From: Aphis gossypii
Lineage: Eukaryota; Arthropoda; Insecta; Hemiptera; Aphididae
Direction: 5' to 3'
Assembly (NCBI RefSeq): GCF_020184175.1
Contig: NC_065532.1
Span: 30,318,001 to 30,382,000 of the forward strand
DNA: 64,000 bases
Shown one piece after another: positions 53,642-64,000 of this stretch. Each line of letters opens with the position of its first letter. The first letter of the stretch is position 1. The position numbers and the translations under genes were made by a program. The notes beneath the pieces were generated by a model. The model did not search any database, had not been told where the DNA came from, and saw nothing but the letters and a program-made list of their open reading frames with translations.

Positions 53642-54276
53642 GTCTAAAATATTTATAAATGTATGTATTTTAATATTCTAACTATTGCTCACTGTATATA
53701 TAACTGCAATGAAATTCTTATTTTATTATAAGGTATAATATTACAATGATAATATAAAGAAAATATTTTAAGGTCATTATATTTGTATGTTTATTATTTA
53801 AAAACAAAGTATATAATTTTACACTATCTACATTAATATTAATTACAACAGTTTAAATTTTTATTTTTTTATGATATTTATCATACATTAGGTAAAAATT
53901 GTTTTACCTTATGAATATTATTTTATATATTATTCTATATATTCATGTATATTCTATAATATAGTTTCACATGATCAACTTATATTAAAATTAATGTCAT
54001 GAAAACAAACATACACTACTTGGTCTAATAATATTAAGTAGAAATCTGTATATTGTTTCAGTGTAAATATGTACATCACGTACTTAATTTACATGAAATC
54101 TGTAGATAAGGACATCAAAATGTATTTAATACTAACTACAATAATTCCCACTTTTATATGGAATGCTAATGATGCAAATCGTTAGTAAGTTTCTTACTTG
54201 AGCCAAAATCGTACAGTAATAGCTTAGAAAAAAAAAAAATCACCGTCAAATGGTTCACCAAATATTTTGTTTACAG

Positions 54277-54451
54277 ATGCCAAGACCAAACATTTTTGTT
54301 AATGACTGCATGTGAAGTTTTCAGACATTTAACTTTCGACCAGGTCAAGAAAAACAAAATTCGAGTCGTTTCCTACGCACGACTGCACTTACATACATAC
54401 ATATTTGCTGTGCATTCGTCTCGAATATCTCAAAACGAAAAATTGTGTTAA
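54277..54451 (+). CDS. Candidate terminal coding exon, weak
   Basis: TTTTGTTTACAG before 54277 resembles a splice acceptor. From 54278 a frame of 57 codons is open to a TAA at 54449-54451. It reads CQDQTFLLMTACEVFRHLTF and then DQVKKNKIRVVSYARLHLHT, with a fairly protein-like residue mix. The frame could be a last coding exon of a plus-strand gene. I recognise no family, and nearby exons were not found, so a chance frame is a real alternative. An overlapping minus-strand frame to 54626 is less protein-like. Confidence 0.18.
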
Positions 54452-57036
54452 GATATACGTTTCTATGATGTTCTATGTCGTTAAAATACAGTGCAAAATT
54501 GAGAATACACTGAATTGTTTCTAAGTAAACTTTTATCGAATGAAGTACATAAAAGATGAAATTAAATATGTACATTGTACACTCCTTAAGATAATGGTAT
54601 TTAATAAATTTAAATTTAGCTTTCAAATAGTTGTAAACTTTTACTGTTTTTTCAACTATAGAAGACGTGGTGCATCTTTCTTAAAAAGTTTTATCAATTT
54701 CTAAAAATAAGTCAGTGACTACATAACCACTTTTACGTCAAAAATAAGAAATCCTAAATTATATTTCGTAAATGTTCTGAAGTAGATAACATTTTTAACT
54801 AATATAACCAGACCATTTTTACTCTCTTTGTGTTGGAATTTTTTTATATATTTAATGCAAAACAACATTTCATTTCTCATATTATTCTATTAATTCCTCA
54901 CATCTTTATGAATATCACTAATTATGTTGAAAATCAACCATTTCGTCGTTACAAATTACAAGCTCTTTTAATAATACTAATTTGTATTCCATATTTTTAT
55001 TACTTTTAAAATCTGAATGTCATTTATTAACAAAAAAATAAATAATAAATAAAATTAATTTAATATACCTGACCTTTCGGTTTTTCATACATACATTGGT
55101 TTTATTGTTATAGTGCTTAAATTTTAATGTAGTTTTCAATCCATTACTAACATATTTTTATTGACTTAGCAAAAAAAATATATATATATTTTATAGCAAT
55201 CATTTTCTCGTTAGATATATCTATCAATATTCAAACTTGTTTATGACGTGGATATAATATATTAAATAAAAATAAAAAATATTATATTTTTTATAGGTCA
55301 CATAAAATAGGTATTGTATTTCAACATAATTTAATGATTTTTTTGACTAAACAAAATTAAATATTGTGTGTAATACTTCAATATTTTGAGCAGATCAAAC
55401 TTTAATTTTCTTACTTTTTAGACCCAGTATAATTAGTATGCCAAATAAAGTACGGACTTGTTTTGTTATTGATTTTTTTCTAATTTTATTATCTTCTAGG
55501 TATTAGATATTTAAATCAGCAGTACTCATGGTATGCGCTAAATAGGTATTTAAATCCACTAGCCAGTTATTCTTCAGTATCTCATCAAGAACCTATAAGA
55601 TAATAATGAATTCTTAAGTAATTATTGTAAAAACTTATAGTATATTGTACGAGTAGATTAAACTCACTTAAGATACTTTTAGACATAAATCAAATTTTCT
55701 TAGAGATTTGGTCAAAAACAATTTATCTAAATACATATAAGTAAATAATTTGTAGTAAAAATAAATTCGATTTTATAACTGACTAGGTTAGTTTAAAATA
55801 CATTTTCATCAATTATAATATTATACGTGATTATTATATTTTTGATTAATAAACAAGTTTTATGATTTCACTTTGATCAACATTTGAAATATTTTTGCAA
55901 ATAAAATATTATATTACACGCAATTACATATTCAAACCAACAATTAAAATGGACAAGTATCGTTAGAGTTGTCATTAAGTTTTGAAAACCACTAGGGCGT
56001 TATCGGTTAGTTTTGTTCAAAAAGTTCTCGTTAACATATCGTAGCACATCCTAACTGTATATAGTATACACTATATAGTTATTCAAGTTGTTCGAAATTT
56101 AACAGTGGGATAAACTTTATAAGCGCTATTGTAACCGAAATCCTGATTTATAAAACCAGGTCATTGAATATGATACTAACAGCAGCTGATCCGAATATAG
56201 ATATTATAATATAGAAAAAGCAGAATATTTTTTTTATTTTGTATATAAATATAGAACATTATATTAAGCAAAGGACGGGGGTGGCTGATATTATATTAAT
56301 AAAAAAAAATACACTAAATATTGATTATTGATAAATTCGAAACATGATTCTGAGAAAATTCTTTTCAAACCGCGTATAGACATATGAGCAATGTATTACC
56401 GTATTTGAGGCTATATAAGTATGAAAAATGACTATGTGCATATAAATGATGTATTATCTTGTCACGTATCATATGAAGATTTGTTCTGCTTCTATATTTA
56501 TTAATTCAGTGCTTGAAACCGATTTAAAAATAATATATCGTATAAAAAATGTTTATTATTAATATTCGAAATTCATATCGAAATTTAAATTGATAATGAA
56601 GTATACCTAAACAATAATAAATATAATTTTAGTATATAAATCGATTTAAATTTAATAAAAAGAATAAAATTAAAAATTAAACTCAACAATAGCGAACAAG
56701 TATATAATAATAATAAAATAATAATATTATATTATGGTACGTCATTAATAATATATTATTATTTTAAATGTAAAAGCAGTATATATAATGATTATAGATA
56801 GAAAATATTATAACTATATACCTTATAAAATTATAAAAATTTAAAGTAGTATTTAAAATTCTACTATAACCAAAAAAAAAAAATAAAATAATAATACTTA
56901 TAATAATCAAGACTCTATAATTTTTTTTTTTATTGTCTTAAAATATAACTCGGCAGCAAGGGCCATATTTAGTTAATCGCTTAAATACTAATTAAAATTG
57001 TTGCAAGGTTTACATAATGTTACATTATTTTAACAA
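54452..57036. other. AT-rich sequence, no gene seen
   Basis: No exon, RNA gene or mobile element is identifiable before the LINE remnant. Confidence 0.5.
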
Positions 57037-57262
57037 TTACAATAATATTTTATCTTTAAGGTTGGTTAGTTTGAAGAAGGTTATAATTTTTTGTTTTGAT
57101 CTGGATTTGGTCCAAAAATATCATCGAGTGTTTCCATCAAATTGAGATTTGTGTGTTCCTGTTAGTACGCATGACATTCTGTGATAATATTGTGTTTGAC
57201 TGTGATCTGAGTATTGCAAGCTTCGGAGATGGGGTTCATTGTTTTATATCTGGAACCCGTGC
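57037..57262 (-). pseudogene. LINE remnant, C-terminal end of ORF2
   Basis: On the minus strand the block reads MNPISEACNTQITVKHNIIT followed by ECHAY-stop, then EHTNLNLMETLDDIFGPNPD. A frameshift leads to KIITFFKLTNLKDKILL and a stop at 57037-57039. The CxxC-like SEAC, VKHI and EC motifs and the lysine-rich final helix match the C-terminal end of Jockey/I-type ORF2 proteins. It corresponds to the same region as the remnant at 27262-27680 but is not close enough to be the same subfamily. At least one stop and one frameshift show it is dead. Only the extreme C-terminus is kept, a strong 5' truncation. Confidence 0.8.
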
Positions 57263-60200
57263 GTTATCCTGGTAGGTATGTCCAGCAGAACACTATTTTA
57301 TCAATATAATAACATAAATTATAATAGCTTCAAGTTATACTAAATAAATAAAAGTTTATATACTTATTAATTACGAGTATTTGTATTAGTTATCAATTAT
57401 ATTTTTAATATTCATTGTAACACAATCTACTGAATAAAAAACTTAATATCGTGTCCTAATATATACTAAAAAAAAAACCAAAATATCAAGAGATCATCAA
57501 AACTACTATTTTAATTCCAGTAAGTTTCTGTTAACAATATATGTAAATTATTTACGAAGTTTCCTCTGGAGTTTAATGGATTTCATTAATTTAAAATATT
57601 TTTTTAATTAATCTAAAAAAGTAGTTTTAAAACTTTTTCAGTTTTAAATTTATTTAAGAAACATTGGAATTTGTTAATATTGTGCCTCTTGGCAGTACCC
57701 GTTGTTTTATTTAAATATAAATATTATTTATTTATTTTTAATATAGTATCATAATAATAAATTATTAGTAATATCCTTACCGTGACAATCTTAGTTAAGT
57801 ATAAAAGTATAAGTTACTAAATATATAATGTTTTTAATTTTAATGGAATAATACATTTTATACTGACTCAAGCTGAACTACCCAAATTATAAGTAAAATA
57901 TAGTTAATAGAAATTACATATTAAACTATATTAAACATAAAATTAACCCTACATGTTATCTGTTTGACTATCACAGCCACTACAAATACAAAAAAACAAA
58001 TTATTCTACAATCATTATGTGATCTTATATCTATTTGTAATTGTCCAGCCATGGTTGAAACATGTTGCAACATCTTTTTTGAAATAAATATAACATTAAA
58101 AAATCCATATAATATATTTAAGTCAAAATATATTTTTTTTTGGTTTCGAACTTAACTGCTCTTGATAAACCGTTTAATATTATCTACCTGCTATCAAAAA
58201 TACTTACTTTAACATTATGTATGCACTATTTTTCATGTTAATTAAAACTTTCATAATAATTAAAATGCTGGAAAATATAAAATTATATACATAATATGAT
58301 TGGTAAAAATTCAAAATCTCAATGTATCATCTAAATTTGGGTGACCACATAATAAATTGTATATAACACTGTATGATAATATTATGGGCATTAAATCTGT
58401 ACTATATAGACACATAAACTTAAATCTAATTTCAAAATAGAAAAATATTTTGAATTTTTCTCCACTCCTTAAGTATCTTAAAACGTAAACATAAAATAGC
58501 TGAATAGTTTACCAATATCAAAACCCTTTATAAATAAATTAGTTTCCCGATCTTGTGAGTCCGATATGTATTCAATTTACGAACTTTAAGCCTTGCGTAC
58601 GTGATTCTAAATAATTTTTCATATCGTAAAAGTGACAAAATATACGAGTGTATTATGCAAATTTTTATAAATTAATAACAAAAAATCACGAAATGTATAC
58701 GTGTCAACAGTTTTTAGGCCCCAACGTATTATATATTATGTATTTCTTATTGCATAAACTTAGTTTCTTTCGTCACATAAAATATACATATATATACATG
58801 CTATAGTGTGTGAAAATCATGCTTGGAAACAACCTCTTCTCTTTTTAATGAATATTTTCCGACATATCATTATATATGCTTCCAGTTACAGTTACTCGAC
58901 CCTTCAACAAAAATAACATACACAAATATTGTTATTTGATCAAAAAATAAAAAAAAAATAGTCAGTAGTAATAGTTTTTATATTACAAACTGTTTAATAA
59001 TACAACAAAATTAAAATATTTATTTGATTAGAATTATGGATAAAAAATTTTAATAAATTGTCTTTAGTGTCTAAAAACTATATGTTTATACTTACTATTA
59101 AAAGCATAATAAAATATTTCATATAGGTAGGAACTCATAACAAATATTTAAAATTTTAGAACTGAAGACTAATATTTTAAACGTTATTTTATTATTTCAA
59201 AATAGTCAATAATTATTTCAAATTATTAAAGTTAATTTGCTAAACATAATAGTTATATTTTTTAGTTGAATTATTATATAGAAGAAAATACTTCGAATGA
59301 CATTTTATTTTAAAACAGAACTATAGTTTATAAGGAGGAAAGTTAATTTAATTTACATGTTTTGTTTGACATTGTTTTGGAAAATTCCTGTTTGAACATT
59401 CAAAATTACCCGAACTATTCAAGTTTTTTTACCCAACTGTGTACACCAAAGTATTTAATACATAAATGTAGTACTTTTAAATGAAAATATTTTAGAAGTA
59501 TTATTTTAAATTAAAAACATAAATTTAACTTAAATGTGATTAAATAGTTATTACAGATCACTTATTTGTAGAATAGTATACTTGACTTTTAAGTTTATAA
59601 TTATTTTTAACGTAGCATATTTATATTAATGTGACTGTTGAATGTGTTTGCTAGATTTTATTTAAATATTAAATCTTTTGAAATTTCTTTTATTCCAATA
59701 TGTATTGTCTTTTTAATTTAATTTTTAAATATTATGAACTTATAAAAACTCTAATAGCATACATAAATAAAGTAAAACAATAAAATTAAATTAAATAAAT
59801 TGTATTATATATGTAGGTATGCCTTTTTTTAACTCACTTTCCCAAACGGTTTTTGAAAACTAATTTTATTCAATTTTTATGCATAATGAATTATTAAGTT
59901 CAACTTATTAGATATATATTTTTTTTTAAATTACTAAGGATCAATTTTTCATAAGAAATAACTTGAAATATACTAAAATGTAAACATATGTATTCAATTA
60001 TGCACTACAATATAGTTATTTCCATCGTACATTAGGTGAATCGTTTACATTATTCGTTTTTATATAGAATCTAAACATTAATTTTTAAAGTCAAAATAAC
60101 TACTACAACAGTATATAATTTATTTAAAAAACATTTAACCCTGATTTAATATAAATATATTAATATAGAAAGCGCAGTTTTTAGACCACGCTGGAGGATT

Positions 60201-62449
60201 TAAAAATTTAAATTACATTTTTTTATGTATTATCTAATATACTCTACTTTTGGTCGTTTACTTCTTTGGCCGCGTCTGTGTGACAATTGTTTTGTTTGTT
60301 GTTCTTAAAAAAATTTTCATTTAGCTATATTTTAAAATATTTCCTTATATTTTGTTTCTCATATAATTCGTTTTAATTAGAAAGAAAAAATCAATTTGCT
60401 GTGACTTTAAGTAATTAAAATACATGTTTATTATCTACTGATTACTACAAAGCCAGATTATAACAACAGTATATTAGATAAACGAATTGTTTTCATCTAA
60501 AACTTTCCTGGATTTTCAGCTTATTTAATTTATCCATAATAACTGTCTAAAAATACAATTGTTTTCACTCGTCAACTAGGTAGACACGTGTTAGATATTA
60601 TAGTTTACATGAATCAAGAGTTATTGCCTAATTGGTTACATGTTATCCAATGTATTATTGATCTACACGTTGGGTGTATTCATTTAAATTATGCATTTAA
60701 TATAAAATAAACAGTTATAATATCGTCGAACGCAATAAATTATTATGTATTAACCATATATAATATTGCGAGATTTATACAAATTAATTTTTTTTATAAA
60801 ACAATAACAAAGAAATCTACTCCTTACAAAAATATCAAATTGGATTATGGATAAAAATTTAATCCAATATGAATTAAACGTACCAAATTAATATGCATGT
60901 ATAAATTAAATAGCGATTTCAAATTCTATTTTAAATGCTTTCTAAATCCTACCAAACTATTTCTTAATGTTAATATAATTTTTGGCAAAGTTTTGAAGTC
61001 TCTTTAAAGTAGCTAGTTACACTTAATCTTTTCTCCGTTTTCTCTACACTTATATCCATTAATGGTTATTGTTTATTTCATTGAAGAGTCTTAAATATGA
61101 TTTTTAGTTATCAAATTCAAACCAAATAACTTGGGAATAAGAAAAAAAAGATTAAATTAAAATGAATTTCACTATTAATACTTATTTTTAAAATACTACA
61201 AGAACTAAGATTTTATATTATGATAGCATAGTTATGATTATAATAATAAAATTCAAACGGTGTACTGGTGTATTGGGTCTGAATATAATCTTAGCACAGT
61301 TAAGTATTTTTAGATATAAAAATAAATGCAGTATTAAGTCGTCATTTCAATATCACTAATCAAACAGTCCTCAATTATTATTATTACATTAAAACTTTGA
61401 AACTATTTGAAATGTATAAATTGCAGTTAAATATTTTGATTATTTGTTGTATTAAATAAATAATACCCTATTATTATTATTATTATATAACTATATAAGC
61501 AACTTTGTACTTTATTTATAAATAAAAACCAAATATAATTTTTAAAAAAATATTCGTAATTTAATTTAAACTTAAATCTCTAAAAAGGTTTCAATGAATC
61601 GTGTATTCTAATTAAAATAACTTGTGATTGACCTTGTCATAATATATTCTAGAACTTTGGTCTTAGTTATACATACTTTTAACAAAACACAAAAAATAAA
61701 CAACAAATTATCGAAATTCTACTAATTTCTTAAAAGTGTCCAACATTTTAAAATAAAACTTTTAAAGCACTTCTATTAAAAAAAAAAGAAAAAAATAATA
61801 ATAAGTTGGGTAATTAGCTACCTAATTAAATGTAAATAACAAATATGCCATCTTACAAAACATATATTTTTCAAAAAGCTATAACAAATAATTGTTTATT
61901 TATATATTTACTTTTAAAAAATTTTGTTTTTTGAATATATTACTATAAATAAATTATAACTCCAAAATTAGTTTTAGAAAATGAATGCAATCGATATAAT
62001 ATTACATAATTACTTATTTATTTTTGTTTTTAAAGTATTTTTACATGTTATATTATTTAAAATAAAATATACATAGGTAAATATTATACAATTGTTGATT
62101 CAATACAATAAGGTCTTAATATCTTTTAATGCAAAAGTTACCTACAAACTCAAAAAAGACATTTAAATTATATTTATTATAGCTTAAAAATTGGAAAAAC
62201 AAATTAATTTTTTATTTTTATGGTATTTTTACTACAATATTTGTTCTTGTTTTGTTATGGACGTACTAATTGATTACTAATTCAGTAATACTTATCGAGG
62301 TCTTAAAAATTGTTTTTTTTCTTTTATGAGAAGTAAAGCTTCACATAAATAGTATTACATAAATTACAACAATATTAGAAATAGTAGAAAAAAAAATGTA
62401 AATTTACAAAATGTATTTGGATTTAAAGACTACTGAAAAATATTTGTAT
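57263..62449. other. AT-rich sequence, no gene seen
   Basis: About 5 kb without a recognisable exon. The 63-codon plus-strand frame 57964-58155 is cysteine-containing but otherwise AT-driven and unlike any family I know. Confidence 0.5.
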
Positions 62450-62695
62450 TGAGCGAGTCGCTTAAAATTAAAATATCATTTGAGGTGATCGTGTTGGCTA
62501 ATATAATAGCTTCATAAATAGCTTTGGTTTCAATTGAGATTGATATACATGTTTCAAGTGGAAGTTTATGGAGTATAGTGTGATATTATCTTGGAAAATT
62601 TCAAATCCGACACTATGTTCGAATTTTGATACATCCGTTTATATTTTCATGAAGTGTAGGTATTTGGTATGGAGCTTAAAATTGTTATCGAAGAT
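62450..62695 (-). pseudogene. LINE remnant, RNase H domain
   Basis: On the minus strand a stretch after a stop reads TDVSKFEHSVGFEIFQDN, corresponding to the YTDASK-GVGFAI start of a LINE-encoded RNase H. After a frameshift it continues LHKLPLETCISISIETKAIY, EAIILANTITSND and ILILSDSLN, matching the LP-x-IF-AEL-AI-A and ILSDSLS blocks. The acidic residues of the fold (TD, ET, SDS) are visible. Stops and frameshifts make it non-functional. The rest of ORF2 is missing on both sides. It is in the same orientation as the two other LINE remnants in the window. Confidence 0.8.
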
Positions 62696-64000
62696 AACTT
62701 GTCGTGTTATATAATTTATTATTCGTATCGTCGGTAGTTTGCCGAAAGTCTCTTGTTAATTCTCATTAACTTTATTAATAAATTGTGAAAAATGCTCTAA
62801 AAACTAAGAAAATGCAAAAAAAAAATTACTCTAAAAGAATCAGTTTCACCCAAAACACATTTTAATAAAATTCAAGTATTATACGTAATATTGTATAGTT
62901 AAGTTTAAAAATAGTGTTCGAAATATAATTCACATATTATAACTTTTAATAGCCATTTTTAAACTCATAAACACATGAACAAAAAACTTAAAATATATAT
63001 TAAATATAATATTTATAATCATGAGTACCTACTTAATAATTTATACATCAACAGGTATCCAGCCAAGTGCACATTGTTTATGCTTCTAGCACGAAGTCCA
63101 AGAAATTTAATTTATGTTCAAACTTTTCTTAAACAGTGTTAAGAATTTCCTTAATTTATTTTAGCAGTGCATATTCATTATATGGTCAACTAATTAAATA
63201 CCTACATTACATTAATGATTGTTATAATACTAACTTAACAGTTAAAATGATTAAGATTAAAAGTTGTTTTTAGTCTAATAACTATTATCTATGATGTTTA
63301 ACAATAAAAATTTAATAATATATTTATTTAATGATGTGAAGATGATAATTTTTGAGATAATATGTTTATTGTTGTTTATTTATACTGACACACTAATTGA
63401 TACGTTTTAACATCTCTAAGTCATCACCATAATAAAAACACAGATTCCTTCACTTAATGTGTTATATCATTTAAAATGTAACGATTTTTCATTTCATTGG
63501 AATTAAAAATAAAAATACACCACTATAGTGGTTAGACTATAGTCTGTCTAAAAGAGTATAAAACGATTCAAAAACCCGACTAAAAAAGACCTGATCTCTA
63601 AAATCCATTCTGATTTTTATAATTGAAAAATAATATTATTATTCTACGTATAACATCCGTTACCGATTAAGAAACCTAAAAAATATCCATTTATATTAGT
63701 AGAAGTATTCATATGATTGAGCCCTAAAATTCGGCCAGTAGAAAAACAGTTTGCAAAAGATTATCTTTTTATTACTTCTTATTCAATAACTATATTAATG
63801 TTTTATTTTTTTAATTTGAAAGTATTAAAAGTTGTTGTTAAGTAATATATAACATAAAATATAACATTTAATAACTTAATGAACTACTCGAATTTATACT
63901 TAAAGAGTTCATCTGAATCAAACATCATAATATTTATTTTAAATATTTCTATAGCTAAATTATCGTCATTATAAATTATTTATTCATAGTAATTTAATGT
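62696..64000. other. AT-rich sequence, no gene seen
   Basis: AT-rich DNA to the window end with no exon-like frame, RNA gene or identifiable element. Confidence 0.5.

Noticed and set aside
1..64000. CRISPR arrays, bacterial operons, riboswitches or rRNA
   Set aside because: No regular spacer-repeat array, no dense coding and no conserved RNA core was seen. The window is eukaryotic.

Overview
The window looks like an intron- and intergene-dominated stretch of an insect nuclear genome, most probably an aphid. It is strongly AT-rich, full of A/T homopolymers, and has almost no long open reading frames. The palindromic string ATAGGTACCTAT and its core TAGGTACC recur throughout, which I associate with aphid DNA (from memory, not computed). 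The recognisable mobile elements are eukaryotic: LINE, hAT-type and MULE. Nothing bacterial is present, so operons, ribosome binding sites and CRISPR do not apply.

Only one protein-coding exon is firmly recognised. A 201-bp plus-strand exon at 6976-7176 encodes TM5, the third intracellular loop and TM6 of a rhodopsin-like neuropeptide receptor, best matched to insect allatostatin-A (galanin-like) receptors. The exons for TM1-4 and TM7 were not found, so this gene probably has very large introns or is otherwise incomplete here.

Two CpG-rich islands, at 17.86-18.60 kb and 32.33-32.82 kb, look like promoters with 5' untranslated exons, apparently on the plus strand. Smaller GC-elevated blocks lie at 2.0-2.75, 13.08-13.69, 35.1-35.45, 36.5-36.9 and 38.8-39.7 kb. 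They may be regulatory DNA, untranslated exons or old insertions.

Most other recognisable content is transposon debris. There are three minus-strand LINE remnants (27.3-27.7, 57.04-57.26, 62.45-62.7 kb), all from the RNase H/C-terminal part of ORF2, and a frameshifted MULE transposase remnant (30.13-30.73 kb). Three short hAT-type elements have recognisable 8-bp target duplications (39.98, 45.49 and 53.47 kb), and a truncated relative of the first lies at 29.2 kb. A fold-back element sits at 31.1-31.4 kb. Two related copies of a long aphid-type repeat (19.6-20.85 and 21.6-23.3 kb) have an interior built of tandem ~548-bp modules.

The most striking unexplained structure is a long inverted repeat at 43601-43946. 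Its two 127-nt arms align without gaps at about 87% identity around a 92-nt loop, and would make a long hairpin RNA if transcribed. The rest of the window is AT-rich sequence in which I see no gene.
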